From JBBDIO01 sp040880365 (GTDB taxonomy: Bacteria > Chloroflexota > Anaerolineae > Caldilineales > Caldilineaceae): a stretch of 19,514 nucleotides of DNA. The position numbers were made by a program, and so were the translations under genes. Every line of letters starts with the position of its first letter. Within the stretch, counting starts at the first letter, position 1. The stretch covers positions 1 to 19,514 of the forward strand of contig JBBDIO010000188.1 in NCBI GenBank assembly GCA_040880365.1. The letters are read 5' to 3'. The notes under the pieces are model-generated. The model had not been told where the DNA came from. It saw nothing but the letters and a program-made list of their open reading frames with translations, and made no database searches. Positions 7,344-14,408 of the stretch are shown here, one piece after another.

Positions 7344-8027
7344 ATGAATTTTCGTGTTTTGATCGTTGACGATGACGAGAAAATCACAAAGATGCTGCGA
7401 CGAGGACTGATACTCGAAGGGCACACGGTAGAAGTGGCCCGTGATGGTGAACTGGCCCTGCGGTCTTTGGCACATACCACCTATGACTTGGTTATTCTGG
7501 ATCTGATTATGCCGGGTCCTGATGGCATTGAAGTATGTCGCCGTCTGCGCGCAACAGGTGATGACGTTCCCATCCTGATCCTCACTGCCCGTGATGAAAT
7601 TGGAGATCGTGTATTAGGGTTAGATGCTGGGGCAGATGATTACCTCGTCAAACCTTTTTCATATGAAGAACTCCTGGCACGCGTACGTGCATTGCTCCGC
7701 CGCCGTCGCCCGCATGAAAGCAGCGTAGTCTTGCGCTACAGCGACCTGACGCTTGATATGGCTACCTGGGAAGCCCGTCGTGGCGACTGCCTTTTAGAAT
7801 CGCTTTCGCCGACCGAGTTCGAACTGCTGGCATACTTCCTGCGCCATCCCCGACAAGTGCTGCGCCGTGAGCAGCTTCTGGAGAGTATTTGGGGATATGA
7901 TTACGATGGCAATGCCAATGTGCTGGAGCTATATGTCGGTTACTTGCGACGCAGGTTAGAGGTAAATGGGGCGCCCAGATTGATACAAACAATTCGTGGA
8001 GTTGGCTATGTTCTCCGCGAAGAATAG
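7344..8027 (+). CDS. OmpR/PhoB-family two-component response regulator
   Basis: Encodes 227 residues. The receiver domain (about 1-118) has the acidic pocket D10-D11, phospho-acceptor D53 in VILDLIMPG, T81 in LTARD and K103 in LVKPF. A winged-helix DNA-binding domain follows (about 128-225) with the family ending IQTIRGVGYVLR. The ATG at 7344 is preceded by GAGGA with 8-base spacing; the GTG at 7326 lies in the leader. It is activated by the histidine kinase encoded by the overlapping downstream frame and acts as a transcription factor. Its targets are not evident; the flanking catabolic operon or its own operon are candidates. Confidence 0.96.
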   Translation: MNFRVLIVDDDEKITKMLRRGLILEGHTVEVARDGELALRSLAHTTYDLVILDLIMPGPDGIEVCRRLRATGDDVPILILTARDEIGDRVLGLDAGADDYLVKPFSYEELLARVRALLRRRRPHESSVVLRYSDLTLDMATWEARRGDCLLESLSPTEFELLAYFLRHPRQVLRREQLLESIWGYDYDGNANVLELYVGYLRRRLEVNGAPRLIQTIRGVGYVLREE

Positions 8028-9495
8028 CGCGCGCGGGGGCTATTCGAGCCTTCGGGCGCGTATACGACGTGTCTCTATCGGCGAACGACTCACCCTGCAA
8101 TATATAGCAGTCGTGGGTTTCACGCTGATTGTGTACGGTGTCCTGGTAAATGTCTTTATGATCCAAAGCGTCTGGGACATGATTGACCGTGACCTGGCGG
8201 CAGAAGCGCAAGCCTTGTACCCGCTGCTCGACCTCGCACAGGATGCGCCCCTGAAGGCACAAAACTTTGTACTGCCAGATACCAGCCAGGTCATTTCACC
8301 GGATACGATGGTGCAGGTCATAGACTTAAACGGGCAAGTTCTGATGCGCTCGGCAAATATGCAAACACGCGTGGCGTTGTCTGATGACATGGTGGAACAG
8401 ATATTGACCGGCCAAAGTGTTTACGATGTTTTGGACCGGGATGAACTGTGGTTGCGTACGTATATGCTGCCGCTGGTCGCAGATGGACAAATTATTGGGT
8501 TGTTATGGATGGCACGTTCTATGGAAACGCTGGGAGTCGCGCTCGATCAATTGCAGGTGCTTTTGTATGGTGTCGGCATCGTGGCGCTCCTGGTGGGTGG
8601 GGTGTCGGGTTGGATACTGGTCCGCAGGTCGCTGCGCCCCGTGGACACGCTGACCCGCGCCGCGCGCGCGATTGGTCAGGCGCAAGACTTTAGCCAACGG
8701 GTGCCCTATGTCGGCTCGCCAGATGAAGTGGGACGATTGGCGTTTACGTTCAACGAGATGCTGGCCCAGCTTGAAGCCGCGTATACGCAGACCAAAAGTG
8801 TATTGGCCGCACAGCGCCAGCTTGTAGCCGATGCTGCTCACGAACTGCGAACACCGCTTACCAGTTTGCATGGGAATGTGGGCATTATGCAACATATGAT
8901 TGCGCAAAATCCACCCACTTCTGCAGATTTTGATGAAATCCTTGCTGATATGGATGAAGAATTCATGCGCCTAAACCGTCTGGTCAATAATCTGCTCATT
9001 TTGGCGCGCGCAGATGCAGGCCAGCAAATTATCAGAACGCCAGTCGATCTGAGTGAGATTGCCAAATCAGCTTTTACCCAGATACAGGCTCAAGCCACTA
9101 CCGTTGCGTTATGTCTGGAGAGTGAAGACTTGGTGCTGGTTTCGGGCAGTGCCGATCATCTCTCGCAGTTGATCCTTATTTTGCTACATAACGCCGTGGC
9201 CTACACCCCCGCGCATGGTAGGGTCACACTCTCATTGTCTTGTAGCCGTGGGCTAGTTCTGCTTCGCGTGAGCGATACGGGCATCGGCATGGGCCACGAC
9301 GAGTTGCCGCGCATCTTCGATCGCTTCTATCGAGGCACGCGCGCGCGTATGCTTAGCCATGAAGGCACCGGCCTGGGACTCGCGATTGCCGCATGGATCG
9401 TGAATGAACACCACGGAGAACTGGCGGTTTCAAGCACATTGAATCAAGGAAGCACATTCACGGTCACATTTCCTGCCTTAAACCCACAGCCTTAA
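8008..9495 (+). CDS. Membrane sensor histidine kinase of the two-component pair
   Basis: Encodes 495 residues with the usual order of domains. First transmembrane helix about 31-52, then an extracytoplasmic sensor region about 53-183 without a recognised domain. The second transmembrane helix is about 184-206, and HAMP follows it (207-260). The dimerisation domain has H278 in AAHELRTP. The ATPase domain has the N-box (N395 in LLHNAVAY), G1 box (D423 in VSDTGIGMG), F-box (IFDRFYRG) and G2 box (GTGLGL at 453-458). The ATG at 8008 lies inside the regulator's final codons, 20 bases before its stop, with GGAG six bases upstream. That is a translational-coupling arrangement. Its stop codon lies within a 15-bp tandem repeat. 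The signal sensed is unknown. Confidence 0.96.
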   Translation: MFSAKNSARGGYSSLRARIRRVSIGERLTLQYIAVVGFTLIVYGVLVNVFMIQSVWDMIDRDLAAEAQALYPLLDLAQDAPLKAQNFVLPDTSQVISPDTMVQVIDLNGQVLMRSANMQTRVALSDDMVEQILTGQSVYDVLDRDELWLRTYMLPLVADGQIIGLLWMARSMETLGVALDQLQVLLYGVGIVALLVGGVSGWILVRRSLRPVDTLTRAARAIGQAQDFSQRVPYVGSPDEVGRLAFTFNEMLAQLEAAYTQTKSVLAAQRQLVADAAHELRTPLTSLHGNVGIMQHMIAQNPPTSADFDEILADMDEEFMRLNRLVNNLLILARADAGQQIIRTPVDLSEIAKSAFTQIQAQATTVALCLESEDLVLVSGSADHLSQLILILLHNAVAYTPAHGRVTLSLSCSRGLVLLRVSDTGIGMGHDELPRIFDRFYRGTRARMLSHEGTGLGLAIAAWIVNEHHGELAVSSTLNQGSTFTVTFPALNPQP

Positions 9496-9534
9496 ATCCC
9501 ACAGCCTTAAATCCCACAGCCTTAAATCCCACAG
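9483..9534. repeat. 15-bp tandem repeat, 3.5 copies, across the kinase stop codon
   Basis: The unit CCCACAGCCTTAAAT is repeated exactly at 9483-9497, 9498-9512 and 9513-9527, followed by CCCACAG (9528-9534). Because the unit is a multiple of three and contains the TAA stop in frame, each copy supplies another in-frame stop after the kinase. It looks like replication slippage and may vary in copy number. Confidence 0.95.
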
Positions 9535-9590
9535 TGGAGTTCGTCTCCTGATTGGCTTCGGATATGCGATATTCACGGCATTCTCATAGC

Positions 9591-9619
9591 TTGCGCACAG
9601 GATCACCACAGGTTATAAC
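9591..9619 (+). promoter_or_regulatory. Candidate promoter for the methyltransferase gene
   Basis: TTGCGC (9591-9596) and TATAAC (9614-9619) are separated by 17 bases, predicting a start near 9626 and a short leader before the ATG at 9657. The -10 box is good and the -35 box is weak. Confidence 0.35.
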
Positions 9620-9656
9620 GCTAATCTTGTAACACCAAAACCAGAAAGGTGATCGA

Positions 9657-10307
9657 ATGTTCAAATCTATAGTTTCTACCCTGCGAACCCGCGAATGGTC
9701 GCGACAACCCACACCACAGCCTGACTGGTTTTCACCAGTCAGGGCGCTGAACAAATCCATAATCTTCCCTTACCGCTATGCCCAATTGACGAACAGACTT
9801 ACCCCCTTTTTGCACGATGTTACAAATGTGCTTGACGTGGGTGCTTCCGACGGACAACTGGCGCACCAACTGACAGACTCCACTGGATGCCATATAACTG
9901 GAATTGACGTATGTCTGCAACCATATTCATATATTGAGGTGCGTCGCTATAATGGGCGAAATTTTCCCTTCGACGATAACGCGTTCGACTGTGTGCTAAT
10001 GGTGGATATGCTGCATCACACGACAGATATTGAGCAGGTACTCGCTGAAGCCCGCCGCGTGGCTCGGCGTTTTATCCTGATTAAGGATCACTATTGGGAT
10101 AGCCAGTTTGATGTACGGGCGTTGAGTATGGCGGATTTTGTGGGCAACGCACCCTATGGCATCCCGCTGCCCTACAACTATTTGCGCTTAACTGAATGGG
10201 AGCATCTATTCCACGATCACAATTTGGGGGAAGTCAGTCGCGCGACCTTCAGATATAACAGCCTGGATTTGCTCAAACATATCATAGTGAAACTGGAGGT
10301 AAGCTAG
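9657..10307 (+). CDS. Class I SAM-dependent methyltransferase
   Basis: Encodes 216 residues with a Rossmann-like methyltransferase core. Motif I is VLDVGASDG (58-66), the acidic end of strand 2 is GIDV, and FDCVLMVDMLHH provides motif IV. This resembles the Methyltransf_11 group, which methylates small molecules including lipids and quinones. A C-terminal region with LPYNYLRLTEWEHLF is unassigned. AAGGTG at 9646-9651 is the ribosome binding site. The gene stands alone, facing a membrane acyltransferase-like gene across 181 bases. The substrate cannot be told from the sequence. Codon and base composition look somewhat lower in GC than in the flanking catabolic operons. Confidence 0.85.
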   Translation: MFKSIVSTLRTREWSRQPTPQPDWFSPVRALNKSIIFPYRYAQLTNRLTPFLHDVTNVLDVGASDGQLAHQLTDSTGCHITGIDVCLQPYSYIEVRRYNGRNFPFDDNAFDCVLMVDMLHHTTDIEQVLAEARRVARRFILIKDHYWDSQFDVRALSMADFVGNAPYGIPLPYNYLRLTEWEHLFHDHNLGEVSRATFRYNSLDLLKHIIVKLEVS

Positions 10308-10488
10308 AAACAAACCCGCCATCTAAACCAGCCATTTGTAGTATCGAGGGAGCCATAAATTCTTCTCGATAGCCATCGGGGATGCAGCCAAGTCAGAAAT
10401 GATGTGAAAAATACTGAATGTCCACAGAAAGCTAAATAACGCGTTTGTTAAACAACTGTATTGACCCCACATTGTGGCAGTGGATGAA
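10308..10488. other. Convergent intergenic region with a small inverted repeat
   Basis: The methyltransferase gene and the membrane-protein gene converge here. TATCGAG (10342-10348) and CTCGATA (10365-10371) form a 7-bp stem with a 16-base loop, without a T-tract, so it is not a convincing intrinsic terminator. A possible 60-codon frame on the minus strand (10323-10505, GTG start) has no good ribosome binding site and I do not call it. Confidence 0.3.
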
Positions 10489-11079
10489 TCAAACTTTATC
10501 GTCACCCCGCTGGATGATTCTTGTAATCCGCAGCCGATTATAACGCTGGAGCATGATGGGGTATACGTTGAAGACTACGTTGCCAATCGTTAAACCAATC
10601 GCCCAAGAGTGCCAATCAATTCTCAGGGCATAGACTGCCGTGAATATCCCCATGAACAGCAGCACCAGATGACCACGCTCGGAACTCCGCGTCTTGTCCA
10701 GGAACGCCTGTGCCGCTCCACGATTCTGAAGGAAGCGGTAAGCAGGATCGGTTCGTCGTATCAAGCGGTTGACAAGATCCCCATTGGGGACGAACCGTTT
10801 GAACGTGCGGATGCCGAGAAATTCGTATAGGCGACCGTCTTGCTCAACCAGCCACGGGGTGAAATACCAAGCAGGCAATGTATATGGCAAGAGGCTAAGG
10901 AGAAACCAAAGCAGAAAATTGGGAAGCGAAGGAGCGACATTCGTGTCTGGATAGCTAAACGGCCTGAGCGGCCCAGATACTGCGCCCCAGAAGTGAAGCA
11001 TCGGTGTCAGCCACAGCAGCGACATGACAATAATTGGAATATTGTTGCCCCAATAGAGCACACGACCAACGCTAGACAT
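10489..11079 (-). CDS. Small four-helix membrane protein, CrtO-type acyltransferase-like
   Basis: Encodes 196 residues with about four membrane helices: near 14-33, 53-71, 137-153 and 157-176. The pattern YEFLGIRTFKRFVPNGD after the second helix, a TRSSERGH segment before the third, and the ending NVYPIMLQRYNRLRI recall the CrtO family (glycosyl-4,4'-diaponeurosporenoate acyltransferase of staphyloxanthin synthesis). Many uncharacterised bacterial proteins carry that label. No carotenoid genes are seen nearby, so the role may be acylation of another lipid or be unrelated. The ribosome binding site upstream of the ATG is weak. The assignment rests on remembered motif resemblance and is uncertain; the membrane topology is clear. 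Confidence 0.65.
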   Translation of the reverse strand: MSSVGRVLYWGNNIPIIVMSLLWLTPMLHFWGAVSGPLRPFSYPDTNVAPSLPNFLLWFLLSLLPYTLPAWYFTPWLVEQDGRLYEFLGIRTFKRFVPNGDLVNRLIRRTDPAYRFLQNRGAAQAFLDKTRSSERGHLVLLFMGIFTAVYALRIDWHSWAIGLTIGNVVFNVYPIMLQRYNRLRITRIIQRGDDKV

Positions 11080-11481
11080 AGATCATTTCTGGTTTCTTCT
11101 TCGTGCCGCTGGGCATCGCACAGCAGGGCTGTGCTATCGCCCCCTGTGGGGCCTGTGGCCTGCACTGTGGGTTCCCCACTCAAACAGGGGGTAGGCTTCG
11201 TCCCACACGTCCTTAGCGTATATTTACGCGCAAAATGGGAGGTACCATCATCAATATAGCATAGCGCCTCGCTTTCTCCCGCCTTCTTCAGCACGGCCAA
11301 AGCCACGGCGCGCATGGCGATTGCCAGCCCGATTTTCCGCCCCCGGACAGGTATGCTATGCTGTAACGATTCCCAAGGTATTTAACGTAGCACAAGCGCC
11401 GCTCGTCCTACGCACTTTATTTCCGACTGCGTAAGTTCTGTATTTCTCAAACGGACTGGTCTGTTCTGAAGGGACTGACTT
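11080..11481. other. 402-base divergent intergenic region with strong secondary-structure potential
   Basis: It separates the minus-strand membrane gene from the plus-strand 928-residue gene and must hold both promoters, though I see no clear one. Hairpins are dense at 11118-11191: GCACAG/CTGTGC (11118-11123 and 11129-11134), and CCCCCTGT (11140-11147) with ACAGGGGG (11184-11191) enclosing GGGG/CCCC. A minus-strand 102-codon frame across it overlaps the start of the membrane gene and reads like noise. GACTGCGTAAGTTCTG at 11425-11440 loosely resembles the end of the element at 1399-1484. AAGGG at 11469-11473 is the ribosome binding site of the next gene. Confidence 0.4.
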
Positions 11482-14268
11482 ATGTCAGAATCCGGCTCCT
11501 CGCCCAAAAAACAGGGAGGAGGCAACAACCGGAGAGCCACTACATCGCTTCCAGCGATTGCACCCAATGTTGCATCTCCCGAATTGGAACCGCTCGCCAG
11601 GTCCGCCCCGGATTGGCGGAGCGCGGTTCAGCGCGCCCAACAGACACCCGCCGCGTTGAAATCCGGCGATGTTCTTGCCCTCCAGCGCACCATCGGCAAC
11701 CAGGCGACGATTCAGCTATTGGCGCAAACGCGCGCACGCCCCCCTTCTTCGCCGTCTGCCATTGCCGCCCCCATTACACCGCCCGTCTCATCGCCCAACA
11801 TCATCCAACGTACTGGCAGCGGCGGGAAAAAAAAGCGCAAGGACGACTCTCAACACCCCAACCCCAATGCCACCATCGTAGCGTCGGGATGGGATCGGAA
11901 TGTCTCGCTGCGCGAGGCCACGCTGAGCAACAAGAGCCAACCACCGCAATTTGTGCCCAATCCCAAAAAGAAAATCGGTAGCAAAATCTCTTCGGGCACC
12001 AGGATTCTCGCCACAGCTATGCTCGACCCCGAAAAAAAGTGGCGATTGGCTCTGCATCCGACCACCAACGCGCTCGGCTTTGTGCGCCTAGAGAAAGTCA
12101 AGCTGGACGAGGGGTTGAAGGGGTTCGCCGGCAATTTTAGCGGTGTGCCCGATGAAGCACCGGCAACCGAAGAAAGCGGCACATATCAAAAATGGGCCGG
12201 TCGCGCCGGCAGCGGCATCCAGGGTATAGCCGACGCCAATAAACACGTCACGGCACCTGTCACTGGCGCTTTTTCGCCCCTGCTAGACCTCCGCTATCAG
12301 AAGGAACGCAAAGACAAGGAAGGCGCGATTGCCTCGGATCAGTGGGGTGTGACCAGGCCGGCAGGCCCCAACGATGACGGCAAGCTGGAAGCGGAGCTGA
12401 CCGATTTCGGCAAAGGCGTGACCGGGGCAACGACCGGGATCGGCGTGACCAACGCCGGGCTGGGCGCGCTATCGGGCATTGTTTCCTTTGCCAAAGAAGT
12501 CCAGGTGATCCACAAGGCGCGCAAAGAAGGCGATTGGGAAACGTTCACCAAGCAAATGTTTTCGACGGTCCTGGACACCGGCGCCGCGGGGGCCAGCGAT
12601 CTCCTCGGTGGCATCGCGTCTGGTGTAGCAGGTTTTGGCAAGGCCGCCGGCTCGAGCGGTGTTGTGACCCACGCCAGCCAGGTGGCCGCGGTTTTCGGCA
12701 GCATTGCGCATGGGTTGCGCGGCATTGTCAGCCTGAGCAAACTGATCACCGACTCGATTTCGGTCCACAAGAAGCGCAAACGCGGCGAAGCCGGCAAGGG
12801 CGATGTCGCTACCCTCGGCAGCGATGTGCTGCAACTCATCAAATCGCAGCTGGCGATGCACGCCAGCATAATCAATACGCTCAGGCTCTTTTTGGGGGCC
12901 TTCGAGGCGACCAAAGCCGCGGTCAGCCTCTTTGGCCCCATCGCGTCGTTCATCACCATCGCCGTCTCCTTAATCAGCATCCTGATCGAATCCATCGATC
13001 TTGCCCGCCGCGCCTATCACCTGGTCATGAGCAATCTGGCCGCCCGCAAGATCAAGAAAGATGAAGAATATCAACAACTCCTGGTCGATTTGCCGAGCCT
13101 GGCCCAGGCCATTGACGTTCCCCAACTGGCATCCGATCCCAGCCAATACCACTTGCTCGATGATGAAATCTCCCAACGGCGTGCGGAATTGAGCGGCGAA
13201 ATGGAAGAGCGCGACCGGCTTTCCAGCAAACGCAGGCACAAGGGCAAGCTCAAGCCAAAAGAACAAGATCGACTCAAACAGTTGAGCCGTCTCAAGAATA
13301 TTGCCAATGTCTCCGCCGATGACCGCGAATCGGAAATCGATACTCTACACGAGCGGGAAGGCGAGGTCGCAGAAAAAGACGAGCTGCGAGAACGGCGCAA
13401 AGCGTATCGAGCACAGCGCCTGGAAGCGATCAAACGCCAGCGGCTGGGGCAACGCGCCGGCTCCGGCGTCGGCCAGGCCACGCAACAGGCAAACGTGGCC
13501 CAGCAGCTGGCCGATCCCCAAACCCTGCCCAATGCTGGGAATGTCGCCAGCGACGCCAGCGACGGGGGGCAAAGCCAGGCGGTTACCTTTACCGCCGAGG
13601 ATCGCAGCCGGCTGAAAGCAGTGAAGCACGCGCGCTTCGGCACGCGCGACAAGCGCAGGCTCCAGGCGCTGGAAGAATACCAGGCGCTGGAAAAGCTGCG
13701 CGAATTTTTGACGATGCAGGAATTGATCACCGTCAACAACAAGCGTTTCAATCGCCAGCTTACGCCGGTCGTTGTCAAATTCGGCAATATCTCCGCCGAC
13801 ATTCTGAGCATCGTCGGTGCGATCACATCTGCGATCATCACCGTCACCGGCGCAGCAGCCTATGGCGCAGGCGCGGCGGCGGGCATGGGCGTCAGCATCA
13901 TCACTGGGGTCACATCGGCCTCGATCAAATTGGGCGGCGCGGGCACAATCGCCGGGGCCAAGGGTTGGCGCACATTGAAGCAAGCAGGACGCAACCGGGA
14001 GTGGAAAGGTTTTAACAAAGAGAAATCCAGCGAGTTGAAGAAGGAACGGCGTTTCCGCCATACCGCCACCTTGCTCAAGATGGCCGGGTCCCTGCCCGCC
14101 TACGACAACAGCGATAGCGAGGTCAAAGGCCAATACAAGCGCATGGAAACATTCCTGGAGGTAGCCGGAGTCGATTTGGGCGACTTCTATAAGCACAATG
14201 GCAATATCGGACAGCAAGTCAAGATGCTGATGGAGGCGCTTGCCCAGCGCAATGCCAACCTGGGTTAG
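11482..14268 (+). CDS. Large putative injection-system cargo/effector-like protein with LQRTIGN leader motif
   Basis: Encodes 928 residues. The N-terminus is low-complexity and disordered (1-60). ALQRTIGNQATIQLLAQ at 66-82 matches the LQR.IGNQAV..LL leader common in proteins associated with extracellular contractile injection systems, often with DUF4157. A Pro/Ala-rich linker follows, then a beta-rich SH3-like stretch (about 129-210). A Gly/Ala-rich region (about 310-420) precedes a strongly hydrophobic segment at 478-503. A long charged, probably coiled-coil region spans 505-655. Another Gly/Ala-rich hydrophobic segment (about 768-826) and a basic helical C-terminus complete it. No signal peptide and no toxin-enzyme motif is seen. 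Hydrophobic helices hint at membrane insertion. AAGGG lies 8 bases before the ATG. No sheath, tube or baseplate gene lies in the window, so the injection-system link rests on the leader alone. Confidence 0.6.
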   Translation: MSESGSSPKKQGGGNNRRATTSLPAIAPNVASPELEPLARSAPDWRSAVQRAQQTPAALKSGDVLALQRTIGNQATIQLLAQTRARPPSSPSAIAAPITPPVSSPNIIQRTGSGGKKKRKDDSQHPNPNATIVASGWDRNVSLREATLSNKSQPPQFVPNPKKKIGSKISSGTRILATAMLDPEKKWRLALHPTTNALGFVRLEKVKLDEGLKGFAGNFSGVPDEAPATEESGTYQKWAGRAGSGIQGIADANKHVTAPVTGAFSPLLDLRYQKERKDKEGAIASDQWGVTRPAGPNDDGKLEAELTDFGKGVTGATTGIGVTNAGLGALSGIVSFAKEVQVIHKARKEGDWETFTKQMFSTVLDTGAAGASDLLGGIASGVAGFGKAAGSSGVVTHASQVAAVFGSIAHGLRGIVSLSKLITDSISVHKKRKRGEAGKGDVATLGSDVLQLIKSQLAMHASIINTLRLFLGAFEATKAAVSLFGPIASFITIAVSLISILIESIDLARRAYHLVMSNLAARKIKKDEEYQQLLVDLPSLAQAIDVPQLASDPSQYHLLDDEISQRRAELSGEMEERDRLSSKRRHKGKLKPKEQDRLKQLSRLKNIANVSADDRESEIDTLHEREGEVAEKDELRERRKAYRAQRLEAIKRQRLGQRAGSGVGQATQQANVAQQLADPQTLPNAGNVASDASDGGQSQAVTFTAEDRSRLKAVKHARFGTRDKRRLQALEEYQALEKLREFLTMQELITVNNKRFNRQLTPVVVKFGNISADILSIVGAITSAIITVTGAAAYGAGAAAGMGVSIITGVTSASIKLGGAGTIAGAKGWRTLKQAGRNREWKGFNKEKSSELKKERRFRHTATLLKMAGSLPAYDNSDSEVKGQYKRMETFLEVAGVDLGDFYKHNGNIGQQVKMLMEALAQRNANLG

Positions 14269-14292
14269 TCCCTCTGCGGTTAGTCTCTCTGT
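14263..14292. repeat. 15-bp tandem duplication across the stop codon of the 928-residue gene
   Basis: GGTTAGTCCCTCTGC (14263-14277) is followed by GGTTAGTCTCTCTGT (14278-14292), with two differences. The gene's TAG stop is in the first unit and an in-frame TAG recurs in the second. Confidence 0.85.
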
Positions 14293-14331
14293 GCAAGCGC
14301 CCACGCGCGACCCGGCCACACAACACACCTT

Positions 14332-14376
14332 GCTGTAACCGAGATGGCTGCAACCGAGATGGCTGTAACCGAGATG
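14332..14376. repeat. 15-bp tandem triplication upstream of the YbjN gene
   Basis: GCTGTAACCGAGATG occurs at 14332-14346, with one change at 14347-14361, and again exactly at 14362-14376. It ends 32 bases before the next start codon, just ahead of the AGGAG ribosome binding site at 14400-14404, so copy number could affect leader length. Confidence 0.92.
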
Positions 14377-14408
14377 CAATCGCTTGCTACAGTTGATACA
14401 GGAGCCAT

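Noticed and set aside
10342..10371. Possible bidirectional intrinsic terminator between convergent genes
   Set aside because: The 7-bp stem has a 16-base loop and no T-tract on either side.
10323..10505. Minus-strand 60-codon frame with a hydrophobic middle, overlapping the end of the membrane-protein gene
   Set aside because: GTG start without a ribosome binding site; no recognisable family; probably chance.
11007..11315. Minus-strand 102-codon frame in the divergent intergenic region
   Set aside because: It overlaps the start of the 196-residue membrane gene by 73 bases, has Cys-rich irregular composition and tracks the hairpin-rich DNA; more likely a by-product of a repeat.
14332..14376. 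Possible CRISPR or iteron array
   Set aside because: Units are directly adjacent without spacers and only three in number; a simple tandem repeat.
13345..14379. 344-codon minus-strand frame with repeated SHLGYSHLG at its start
   Set aside because: The repeat is only the antisense of the 15-bp triplication at 14332-14376, and the rest is antisense to the 928-residue gene.
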